Below are positions 43,701 to 50,391 of a stretch of DNA of 64,000 bases, one piece after another. The translations under genes were made by a program, and so were the position numbers. The DNA lies in assembly GCF_042432825.1 (NCBI RefSeq), contig NZ_JBHLWN010000020.1, positions 1 to 64,000 of the forward strand, read 5' to 3'. The notes beneath the pieces were generated by a model. It ran no database searches. It was not told where the DNA came from and saw nothing but the letters and a program-made list of their open reading frames with translations. Source of the DNA: Gordoniibacillus chartarius. GTDB taxonomy: Bacteria > Bacillota > Bacilli > Paenibacillales > NBRC-103111. Position 1 is the first letter of the stretch. The number at the start of each line of letters is the position of its first letter.

Positions 43701-45251
43701 AATAACGGAAGGATAGCCGCCCTCCAACGCTCCCGTAACTTCAATCCGCTGATCCGTCTCCGAGTAGCCGTTCGGGAAATAGGCGACGCCTTCCGAATCC
43801 GTCCATATCCTCTGTCCGCCAATCTGCACATAGACGGCAGCAGGCACGGAGCTTGTCCCGTTAAATTGAGTTACCTTTACCTGAAACGGCTCATGATTTT
43901 TCGGCGAGGCTGGGGTGAGCTCAATAGTATCCAGCATTGCGGAAGCACCGTACGGACCAAAGAACACCGCAACTTCATCGCCGGGCTGAAGTTGAACGTT
44001 CCTCCAATCCCAATCCCCCGTCCAAGCTCCGTTGCGCTTGATATTAAAGCCCCAATAAGGATAGTTGCCGCTAGTTGACGTCTTCGCCACGCTGCCGATT
44101 GAGTAGACATCGAAGAATGGCGTTTCTTTTGTTACTACCGGAAGATTGCTCCTTGCCGCTACCTGCTGCAGCGCCTCCAGCGGCGTCTTCGCCGTCTCAT
44201 AGCCCTCCGCAAGCGTGCCGTCCTTCGTCTCAACGTGGATGAACACCTTGGCTTTGCCATTCGTGCTGCCGCTTGAAACAGGTACTTCATACGTTTGGCC
44301 CGAGCCGCCTGCCATCGTGTCGTAAGCGGCTAACGCCAGCAAAGCCTGATAAGTGGAGAAGCCGTCGGACGATCCGCTGCCCGCTTTATAAGAGAAGCCG
44401 CCGTCCCCGCTTGCATACTTCATTAACGCAGAGATCAGGTTGCCGTCCGCCTTGGCGAAGCTGCCCTGTGTCCCGTCCTTAAGCTGGGATGAGAGGCCGA
44501 GTACGACCATCGCCAGACTATTGCTGTTGCTGCGGTCTGCGGTCAGGTCGCCGTTGCTTTGCTGCTGAGCAGCCAGCCACGCCACGGCATCGTTGACGGC
44601 GGCCGCTACATCCGTGCGATCCTTGTAAGGAGCCAGCGCCCAGAGCGCGGCTGCCGTAATGTCAACATTCGCCTTTGTACTCTCATATAAATCCCAGCCC
44701 TGATTCGGAATCTGCTTCTGGAGCAGCCATTTCACCAGCTTGTCCTTCGTCCAAGCCGCATCGGAAGGAATCATATAATTGCCGCTGTCTAATGCCAGCA
44801 GACCGTAAATTACGGCATTAGCGCCTTGTGCCGGCAGATCCGCTCGATTATAGATCGCTTCGATCAAATTGCGGCCCGCAATCGATTGCGGGTCGCCCCC
44901 GGCCGCCTTCACTCCGAGCACCAGCTTGGCATAGGCCGTCGGCAGCGTATCGCTAGTAAACGCCTGTGCCCTCTGCTCTGCCGAAGTCAGGTAACCGCTC
45001 TCTACGGTTTTTCCCGCCTTCGCAATAGAATAAGCGTACCAATCGTCCGTTACGGGACCTTGATCGACAATCCAAGCCGCCGCCTCATTGACGGCCTGCC
45101 GGACCGTAACCGTGCGAGTCGCAGGAGCGGTCACTGCCTCTGATGCCTGCACCGGCAGAACCGGCAGCAGCCCGCTTGAGATCAACGTTACGGCCAGCAT
45201 CGCAATGACGATCCTGCTGAGCCGCATCCGCCATTGTTTGAATGTACCCAT
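40743..45251 (-). CDS. Giant SLH surface protein with two alpha/alpha toroids and three DUF4430 domains (intrinsic-factor-like)
   Basis: Secreted protein of 1502 residues, probably capturing cobalamin at the S-layer. Domains from ATG 45251: signal peptide 1-37; toroid 1 about 50-315 (DITAAALWALAPY, DGGFSYK); DUF4430-1 about 335-440; Ig-like; DUF4430-2 about 525-627; Ig-like; DUF4430-3 about 722-832 (EFDHGPKSGWLYAVN, FPSTSAGAY). Then a ZU5-like part about 855-1030, toroid 2 about 1044-1310 (SDGGWPLAEDDDSEIDITAMA, DGGFGEV), and three SLH domains 1324-1376, 1386-1436, 1447-1499. Animal intrinsic factor and transcobalamin combine the same two folds. The ATG has GGGGAGGAG upstream; a GTG eight codons earlier overlaps that site. 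A riboswitch precedes it. Confidence 0.9.
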   Translation of the reverse strand: MGTFKQWRMRLSRIVIAMLAVTLISSGLLPVLPVQASEAVTAPATRTVTVRQAVNEAAAWIVDQGPVTDDWYAYSIAKAGKTVESGYLTSAEQRAQAFTSDTLPTAYAKLVLGVKAAGGDPQSIAGRNLIEAIYNRADLPAQGANAVIYGLLALDSGNYMIPSDAAWTKDKLVKWLLQKQIPNQGWDLYESTKANVDITAAALWALAPYKDRTDVAAAVNDAVAWLAAQQQSNGDLTADRSNSNSLAMVVLGLSSQLKDGTQGSFAKADGNLISALMKYASGDGGFSYKAGSGSSDGFSTYQALLALAAYDTMAGGSGQTYEVPVSSGSTNGKAKVFIHVETKDGTLAEGYETAKTPLEALQQVAARSNLPVVTKETPFFDVYSIGSVAKTSTSGNYPYWGFNIKRNGAWTGDWDWRNVQLQPGDEVAVFFGPYGASAMLDTIELTPASPKNHEPFQVKVTQFNGTSSVPAAVYVQIGGQRIWTDSEGVAYFPNGYSETDQRIEVTGALEGGYPSVIRGVKELPPTVTVHVEGPSSTISSTQVRGGNVFQALQNAVTNVVYTEGQYFGVQAVDGITASGYNWWGFAVERAGGWIPTDGWLTTPLQQNDEVLVYYSGMDTQLVNQITVTPSAPKAGQSFTIQVEQKDWQGVTKASGVQVRVGEAAVTTDSNGMAYFSGLPAGTHELVITGYRANEPPKLVKWSSSLKVAQIIDEPPGPGTEEPTVAVSVEGDEDRGTILSTSSISWKSGDTPYSVIVRALGADRVESSGSGSNIYVKGIDGLREFDHGPKSGWLYAVNCSFPSTSAGAYVLSRNDRVFWRYTVNGGDDVKAEPLPGCSASSTGSGSGGIPSADAAAELDKELSQLSIRYNHKSAVNAQQQTVVVKNTDQRMSPEAAAQLRQQLASNQVQLQQLVTADQTATLADAKEEVKLLVPASALKEQKTITVQEQASSSRPEVLTSVFEFGPNGTVFEKPVYISIKVPLTGDRLGSLAMVWWKEDTKEWIPIPAVVDAKTGVVTGAVDHFTKFAVIDKTKLAAPEAPKASPEVSKALQAVVQYVLKHNDVSDWEAYGLAAAGAEIPASYLASVESRLREKEGKFREVTDYERIALGVMAAGGNPREIAGYDLIQSIVNNERMTVQGTNGPIFALTVLGSGRYEVSADSLWTESKLLQWLLQRQNSDGGWPLAEDDDSEIDITAMAVASLAPYRTQEGVKPAIDKALVWLSKQQQADGGFGEVGQANSESAAQVLVALSALGIPATDERFVKSGASVLSHLLSYQLADGSFAHEKGKDSSEMATEQALLALAKYQSLNGLTVSNSPSVSTPAFADGQDISAWAAGYVESAVKHGLMNGMDGNRFAPREALTRAQFVAVLLRLKGVQPSAASGASFEDVPQDSWYSGYVAEASRQGLVNGVDERNFAPDRSITRQEMALVIDRAFSLSSTEAGTSPFTDLGEASASAIPSIHAVYAKGYMEGDEYGRFLPQASVTREMAAAVMVRAYEKQK

Positions 45252-45319
45252 ACCTCTGTAACTCCTCCCCTTCACCTCGTTCTCACTCCTCTAGCCGAGA
45301 GTCACCTGCGAAACCACAC

Positions 45320-45345
45320 AAAAAGCACCCCCAATCGGAGGTGCT
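45320..45345 (-). terminator. Riboswitch-controlled intrinsic terminator
   Basis: On the minus strand AGCACCTCC-GATT-GGGGGTGCT then TTTTT, about 70 bases before the start codon and downstream of the aptamer: the expression platform of a transcription-terminating switch. Confidence 0.85.
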
Positions 45346-45439
45346 CTAGCGACGTAATAGATTTGTATAATCGGCAAAAGACACGCCAAGAAGCCATGCG
45401 AATGCACGCAAGCGGCGCTTGCCCATCACCTTCCCTATA

Positions 45440-45640
45440 TCGCGTAGGTTCCATTGGTGATTCCGACAGGCAGGTATCCTGACTTGCGCATCATCGCCCT
45501 CTCCGCACCTTCCCGTCTCTTCCGAAACAGTGGCATTTGCGGTGGGCTCCTCGCTTACAGTGGCGCGACCGTGCCGGATTTGCACCGGCTTCCCTTGCGA
45601 ACGAATCCGTAGGATTCGACACCTGTCTTCCCCTATGAGG
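45440..45640 (-). ncRNA. Cobalamin (adenosylcobalamin-type) riboswitch
   Basis: Read on the minus strand the conserved blocks appear in order: ACAGGTG (45617-45623), GGGAAGCCGGTGCAAATCCG (45575-45594), CGCCACTGTAA (45555-45565), GCCACTG (45528-45534), GGGAAGG and AAGTCAGGATACCTGCC (45469-45485, the B12 box). This order and spacing fit the class I cobalamin riboswitch. It lies between arsC and the giant surface-protein gene and points at the latter. End points are approximate. Confidence 0.95.
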
Positions 45641-45660
45641 TTGTGAAAATAACGGAAGTA

Positions 45661-45689
45661 ATCATATCACGAAAACTAGCAATCGTCTA
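45661..45689 (-). promoter_or_regulatory. Candidate sigma-A promoter of the cobalamin operon
   Basis: On the minus strand TAGACG, 17 bases, TATGAT; transcription would begin about 30 bases before the riboswitch blocks. The -35 is four of six to consensus and overlaps the end of arsC. Confidence 0.45.
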
Positions 45690-46124
45690 TATTGCGCTCT
45701 CTCCTTCTTTGACGAACAGCGCTATCCGGTCCTTAATGGAATCGCGGACTTCCCGGAACTTCGCCATGATCTCTTCCTCCGTACCCGTAGCCTTGGCGGG
45801 GTCCTCAAAGCCCCAGTGCCACTTCACCACGCTGGGATTCGCGATGACCGGGCAGTGCTCGTCGGCATGTCCGCACAGCGTAATCACGTATTTCGCTTTG
45901 TTCAGGAGCTCCGGGTCGATCACATCGGACGTATGGGCGGAAATGTCCACGCCGGCCTCTTTCATCACGGCTACCGCGCGCGGGTTCAACCCGTGGGCTT
46001 CAAGCCCCGCACTTTTGACCTCAAACTTATCGCCGCCCAGCGCCTTAAGGAACCCGTCAGCCATTTGACTGCGGCAGGAGTTTCCCGTACATAAGAAATA
46101 CACGATAGGCTTGGTCGCTTCCAT
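45687..46124 (-). CDS. arsC: Thioredoxin-dependent arsenate reductase
   Basis: Reduces arsenate to arsenite for export. The 145 residues have the low-molecular-weight phosphatase fold: P-loop CTGNSCRS near residue 11 (C-X5-R), and the resolving pair in TLCGHADEHCPV (near 80-90), as in Staphylococcus pI258 and Bacillus subtilis ArsC. ATG 46124 has AAGGAG about ten bases upstream; longer starts have poor spacing. It follows the arsenite pump gene at 36 bases and is last in a two-gene operon. Confidence 0.93.
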   Translation of the reverse strand: MEATKPIVYFLCTGNSCRSQMADGFLKALGGDKFEVKSAGLEAHGLNPRAVAVMKEAGVDISAHTSDVIDPELLNKAKYVITLCGHADEHCPVIANPSVVKWHWGFEDPAKATGTEEEIMAKFREVRDSIKDRIALFVKEGESAI

Positions 46125-46160
46125 CGATTCCATTCTCCTTGTCGTCCGGCTCACCGGCGG

Positions 46161-47573
46161 TTAAACGCCCTGGTGACCGCGCTTCGTTGGTTTAACTCCC
46201 TTGACGGCCTTCAAGAGCATCGCGACCGCAGCCATCGCCACAGCGATTCCTGCAATCAAGAGCCAGATGTTTACCGTCGTCGAGTGAATCACGCTAAGCC
46301 ACAAATACAAGCCCATCAAAGTGATCAGCAATGTCGGAACCGTCAAAATCATTCCTGTCTTGAAGTAGCCGCCCCACGTAATCTTCACACCTTTCGCCGA
46401 CAGTACATGAAGCCATAGCAATGTGGCGAGAGAGCCGATCGGCGTTATTTTCGGACCGAGGTCGCTTCCTACTACATTCGCGTATATCAGCGCCTCCCTT
46501 ACCGCGCCTTCGGCAGCAGTCCCTTGGATCGCCAGAGCATCAATCAAGACGGTCGGCAAGTTATTCATGATCGAGGACAGTATCGCCGCCAGAAAGCCCA
46601 TCCCCACCGTCGCCGCCAGCAAGCCGCCGCCCGCCATGTCTTCAATCAATGAGCCTAATGCATCCGTTAAACCCGCGTTCTTGAGGCCATAGACCACAAC
46701 ATACATGCCGATGGAGAAAATGACGACCGCCCACGGAGCCTCTTTGATCACGCGTTTCGTCTCAATCGCCTTGCTGGACCTGGCCATCATGACAAAGACT
46801 AGCGCCACAGCACCAACGACGATAGACACCGGAATGTGCATGAAGCCGCTGCTGATATAAGCGATCAACAGGATACCGAGAATGACCCAGGAGGCTTTGA
46901 ACAGCCTGTGATCCCGAATCGCTTCTGCAGGACGCCGAAGCTGCTTCATATCGTAACTAACAGGGATGTCGTTCCGGAAATACAAGAACAATACCGCTAA
47001 GCTTGCCGCCAAGGAGAACAGACTCGTGACGATCATCCGGCTGGCGTACGTTACGAAGTCAATCCCGAAGAAGTCGGCCGAAACAATGTTCACGAGGTTA
47101 CTGACGATCAGCGGCAATGACGTCGTATCCGCAATAAAGCCGCCCGCCATAACGAAGGGCAGAATCATGTTATCCGGCAGCTTGAGAGCTCTAACCATCG
47201 CTAATACAATCGGTGTCAAAATTAACGCCGCGCCATCGTTGGCAAACAATGCCGCAACCGCCGCGCCGAGCAAAATGACATAAACGAACATCAGCCTTCC
47301 GTTCCCCTTGGCGAACCGCGCCATATGGAGCGCCGCCCACTCAAAGAACCCGATATGATCCAGGATCAACGAGATGAGAATGATCGCAACGAAAGCGAGG
47401 GTAGCATTCCAGACGATGGAGGTTACCGTAACGACATCCTGAAACGATACGACTTGACAAATCAGAGCAAGTACGGCGCCCGCGGAGGCCGACCATCCGA
47501 TACTCAGACCCTTGGGCTGCCAAATAACGAAAGTTAACGTCACTAGAAAAATCAGTACTGCTGCGTAAATCAT
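46161..47573 (-). CDS. arsB: Arsenite efflux membrane protein ArsB
   Basis: Exports arsenite produced by ArsC. The 470 residues form about eleven or twelve helices, with typical segments WNATLAFVAIILISLILDHIGFFEWAALHMAR, FANDGAALILTPIVLAM and VVGSDLGPKITPIGSLATLLWLHVL. The start follows GGAGG. There is no arsA. No ArsR-type repressor is encoded beside it, which is unusual. Confidence 0.93.
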   Translation of the reverse strand: MIYAAVLIFLVTLTFVIWQPKGLSIGWSASAGAVLALICQVVSFQDVVTVTSIVWNATLAFVAIILISLILDHIGFFEWAALHMARFAKGNGRLMFVYVILLGAAVAALFANDGAALILTPIVLAMVRALKLPDNMILPFVMAGGFIADTTSLPLIVSNLVNIVSADFFGIDFVTYASRMIVTSLFSLAASLAVLFLYFRNDIPVSYDMKQLRRPAEAIRDHRLFKASWVILGILLIAYISSGFMHIPVSIVVGAVALVFVMMARSSKAIETKRVIKEAPWAVVIFSIGMYVVVYGLKNAGLTDALGSLIEDMAGGGLLAATVGMGFLAAILSSIMNNLPTVLIDALAIQGTAAEGAVREALIYANVVGSDLGPKITPIGSLATLLWLHVLSAKGVKITWGGYFKTGMILTVPTLLITLMGLYLWLSVIHSTTVNIWLLIAGIAVAMAAVAMLLKAVKGVKPTKRGHQGV

Positions 47574-47693
47574 GTGTTCCTCCTAATTGATTGCATGCTC
47601 ATCTTAGAGGCGATTCCGTTCACATAGAATCATATAATAAAACACTTATATAATCCACTATAGGAGGTCGTACTTCAGTTGAATCATAATTCC

Positions 47694-48104
47694 TCACAAA
47701 CGTTTAATAACCATTGACAACTTGTAGTTTGCATGCTCGCTCAATCCGTCCAGAAACTGATCCACGTGTTCATTCGACGGAAATCTGCACTCAAGAAGGT
47801 AACACCCTTCCCCGCTTATTTTGTAGTTATTTACTATGTAGTGCCCTTGCGTTGCCAAATAAGCCAGCAACGGCTGATGATTATGGCTATTAGTAAAAAT
47901 CGTAATAAAGCCGTGCAAGAAGCAGCCTAGTTGGGAAGGATTCACTTTAATCGTATACCCCTCAAGAACACCGGTGTCCTCCAGCTTGGCTACACGACTT
48001 GCAACTGCTTGTCCGGTCAGATGCACTTTTGCGCCTAATTCCTTCATGGTAATACGGCTATTTTGGGACAATTCGGCCAAGATCAGCAAGTCGGTTTGAT
48101 CCAT
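47694..48104 (-). CDS. Lrp/AsnC-family transcriptional regulator
   Basis: A 136-residue regulator. Helix-turn-helix: LLILAELSQNSRITMKELGAKVHLTGQAVASRVAKLEDTGVLEGYTI (residues about 5-50). The C-terminal RAM-type effector domain (about 60-136) is recognisable by GHYIVNNYKISGEGCYLLECRF. ATG 48104 is preceded by GGGAGG. It is divergent from a metallo-hydrolase gene, and the shared region holds an inverted repeat. This places the hydrolase among its probable targets. Confidence 0.9.
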   Translation of the reverse strand: MDQTDLLILAELSQNSRITMKELGAKVHLTGQAVASRVAKLEDTGVLEGYTIKVNPSQLGCFLHGFITIFTNSHNHQPLLAYLATQGHYIVNNYKISGEGCYLLECRFPSNEHVDQFLDGLSEHANYKLSMVIKRL

Positions 48105-48139
48105 AGTCATCCTCCCGGAAAATATAACACTTTCAAGAT

Positions 48140-48165
48140 TCAAGTCAAACCGCCATAAGACTTGA
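48140..48165. promoter_or_regulatory. Inverted repeat between the Lrp-type and hydrolase genes
   Basis: TCAAGTC-N12-GACTTGA, 36 bases upstream of the Lrp-type ATG; candidate operator of that regulator. Confidence 0.4.
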
Positions 48166-48235
48166 TTTAAGCTATGTAAATCAAAATGCGTCTCCTCTAC
48201 AATTACTATATAACAAAGTAGAGGAGCTATTAAAC

Positions 48236-48994
48236 ATGAAAGTCACATTACTTAGAAATGCAACCTTGATTGTTGAATATGCGGGCAAGAAGTTTTTAAT
48301 CGATCCATTTTTAGCTGACAAGGAGGCTTACCCGCCCTTCCCCGACTCGTTGAGACAGGACCGGCGCAATCCGCTGGTTAGCTTACCCACTTCCCTTGAT
48401 AACATCATTCATGTTGATGCTGTTATTGTAACCCACCTCCATGTAGACCATTTTGACGACAAAGCCAAGGAGGTCCTGCCTAAAGATATCCCCCTGTTCG
48501 TCCAAAATGAAGAAGACGCGAAGGAAGTCCGCAATGCCGGTTTCCAAAACGTTAAAATTCTTAGTGAAGGTTCACGCTTTGAAGATATTCAAATCATTAA
48601 AACAAAAGGGGAGCACGGTCGAGGGGACATTTTACAATTCACTGGTAACGTTTGCGGCGTTGTATTCAAGCACGCGGATGAGAAAACATGTTACGTAGCT
48701 GGAGATACGGTATGGTATGACGCCGTTCGGGAAGCAATCGAAGCCCACAAGCCGGAGATCATTGTCGTTAACGGCGGGGATAATCAATTCCTGCAAGGCG
48801 GCTCTTTAGTCATGGGGAAAGATGATATTGATGCCGTGCATCGGGCAGCGCCAAATTCCAAAATCATTTCAGTCCATATGGAAGCAGTAAATCACTGGAC
48901 CTTATCGAGAGAGGAATTAAAGAGCTACCTTGCTGAAAAAGGCCTATCTTCTGCTGTGTTAGTACCGGATGACGGTGAGTCCTACACATTGTAA
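48236..48994 (+). CDS. MBL-fold metallo-hydrolase (UlaG-like)
   Basis: A 252-residue metallo-beta-lactamase-fold enzyme of the UlaG-like group. Features are LLRNATLIVEYAGKKFLIDPFL, the metal motif THLHVDHFDD (near 64-73), CYVAGDTVWYD and a C-terminal VHMEAVNHWTLSREEL. The start follows GAGGAG. It is divergent from the Lrp-type regulator. The substrate is unknown. Downstream, 49010-49072 holds a 12-bp imperfect stem (CACCCCCTATAG / CTATAGAGGGTG) that may end transcription. Confidence 0.88.
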   Translation: MKVTLLRNATLIVEYAGKKFLIDPFLADKEAYPPFPDSLRQDRRNPLVSLPTSLDNIIHVDAVIVTHLHVDHFDDKAKEVLPKDIPLFVQNEEDAKEVRNAGFQNVKILSEGSRFEDIQIIKTKGEHGRGDILQFTGNVCGVVFKHADEKTCYVAGDTVWYDAVREAIEAHKPEIIVVNGGDNQFLQGGSLVMGKDDIDAVHRAAPNSKIISVHMEAVNHWTLSREELKSYLAEKGLSSAVLVPDDGESYTL

Positions 48995-49102
48995 TGAATT
49001 CATCGCAAACACCCCCTATAGATTTCATCGGCATAAACACAAATGTTTTTCCAATGACAGCTATAGAGGGTGCACTTCAGCGGTACCGGATATTCCTTGG
49101 CA

Positions 49103-49939
49103 CTATGCGGCTCTGGACGGCTTCCTCGCCCGAAGAAGCCCTTTTCTTACGTAGTACGTCACGATCACAAACACAGCCATGATCCCGGTGTAGGTAACAA
49201 TGACGTTCCATACGTTTACACTGCCGCCTCCAAATCGTGCACCTTCCCCGCCGCGAGCCGGCGCCCCATTGGCTGTGCCTTGGGCCGGCCTTTGCGGTTT
49301 CACGTTCCCGCTGCCGGCGCCCTCCAAACGCCCCTTCTCCCCCATCATCGGCTGCTGACTGCCCATCCCGATTACGGAGGCCGAGCTGGCGAGGCGGCTC
49401 ATAAAGCCGGTTTGATTGATTTCATACACGCCGAATAGCAGGATCAATACCGCTGCCGCCGTTGCCGTATATCGCAGCCAAGCAATCTTGCCCTTAACGC
49501 TCCAAATTTTATTCCACACCTGCATCACCCACTGCCAATGCAGCCCGACGTGCACCCCGACAAGGACCAGCACAAGAAATGACACCGATATATGGGTCAT
49601 TTTGAACCACCCCTGATTCGCCACGTTCATGTTCGGGAATACGACATGGGAAACGAGGATTCCACTGACGATAATGAACGACATCGAAATCAATAAGAGC
49701 AGGTTGAGCGCATAGCTCCCGCGGAGCTTCCAGGGCAAGCTCCGGTCGAACATTTTGACCGTCACCCGTTTCACCCAGCCTAAATTCAGCAGTACATGCG
49801 TGAAGTAGGCAACCGCGAAAAACAGCCCGGCGTATTCGTGGAACGTCAGGCCCCCCAGCACGTTTTTGTTGAAAAACAGCACAAACAGCAGCGCCATGAT
49901 GATGTCTAGAGCAAACTTGACATAATTGATTTTTTTCAT
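49103..49939 (-). CDS. DUF4405 membrane protein (cytochrome b-like)
   Basis: A 278-residue membrane protein. Hydrophobic segments: FALDIIMALLFVLFF, FFAVAYFTHVLLNLGW, SYALNLLLLISMSFIIVSGILVS, ISVSFLVLVLVGVHVGLHWQW and a later YTATAAAVLILLFGVY. Histidines in FHEYAGL, THVLLN, MTHISV and GVHVGLHW sit in helices as in heme-binding cytochrome b561-like proteins. A Gly/Arg/Pro-rich loop precedes the last helix. ATG 49939 (MKKINYVKF) is preceded by GAGGGCGAG. Its partner and electron path are not visible. Confidence 0.82.
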   Translation of the reverse strand: MKKINYVKFALDIIMALLFVLFFNKNVLGGLTFHEYAGLFFAVAYFTHVLLNLGWVKRVTVKMFDRSLPWKLRGSYALNLLLLISMSFIIVSGILVSHVVFPNMNVANQGWFKMTHISVSFLVLVLVGVHVGLHWQWVMQVWNKIWSVKGKIAWLRYTATAAAVLILLFGVYEINQTGFMSRLASSASVIGMGSQQPMMGEKGRLEGAGSGNVKPQRPAQGTANGAPARGGEGARFGGGSVNVWNVIVTYTGIMAVFVIVTYYVRKGLLRARKPSRAA

Positions 49940-50137
49940 AATCAGCACTCGCCCTCTCGGTTGTTTAATCGATGCTCCTAGCATATCCAAGCAACCTGAG
50001 TCCATATTGAGCGTTAGCTGAAAAACACCTGAAAGTTCCGCTAGTTGACTTAGGGGATATACGTCCAAACAATTCCAACGCAAACTGTATAGATTATATG
50101 GCACGGCCTTACTTCCTAACGAAAGGGGTTTTGTACA

Positions 50138-50275
50138 ATGGCATTCGCAGGCGCAACAGCAGCTGCAGGCGGTTTCGGCGGTCTTGGCGGTTTCGGCGGT
50201 CTTGGAACAAGTGTAGGAGTCATTCTCGTACTGTTCATTTTGCTGGTTATCATCGGCCGCGCATTTGTACTGTAA
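50138..50275 (+). CDS. YjcZ-family sporulation peptide
   Basis: A 45-residue peptide. The N-terminal half is Gly/Ala/Phe-rich (AAAGGFGGLGGFGGLG) and the C-terminal half is one membrane helix, VGVILVLFILLVIIGRAFVL, the signature of YjcZ/YczM-like sporulation proteins. GAAAGGGG precedes the ATG and a terminator follows at once, supporting a real monocistronic gene. Confidence 0.85.
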   Translation: MAFAGATAAAGGFGGLGGFGGLGTSVGVILVLFILLVIIGRAFVL

Positions 50276-50284
50276 TGGTTTTAA

Positions 50285-50309
50285 AGGGGCTGCTTCGGCA
50301 GCCTCTTTT
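50285..50309 (+). terminator. Intrinsic terminator of yjcZ-like gene
   Basis: AGGGGCTGC-TTCG-GCAGCCTCT followed by TTT, ten bases past the stop. Confidence 0.85.
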
Positions 50310-50367
50310 CATTTCTCATCTTCAGCAGCGGTGTGTCGTTCTTAATTCAAGTGAGTGGCTTACAAAG

Positions 50368-50390
50368 AAAAAAGGCCGCGCGGGCGGCCC
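50368..50390 (-). terminator. Intrinsic terminator of the GH2 gene
   Basis: On the minus strand GGCCGCCC...GCGGCC followed by TTTTTT, immediately after the stop codon. Confidence 0.75.
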
Positions 50391-50391
50391 G

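Noticed and set aside
40743..45251. Reading the toroid protein as a squalene-hopene or terpene cyclase
   Set aside because: It is secreted and SLH-anchored, lacks an evident DxDD-type catalytic motif, and is joined to DUF4430 domains behind a cobalamin riboswitch.
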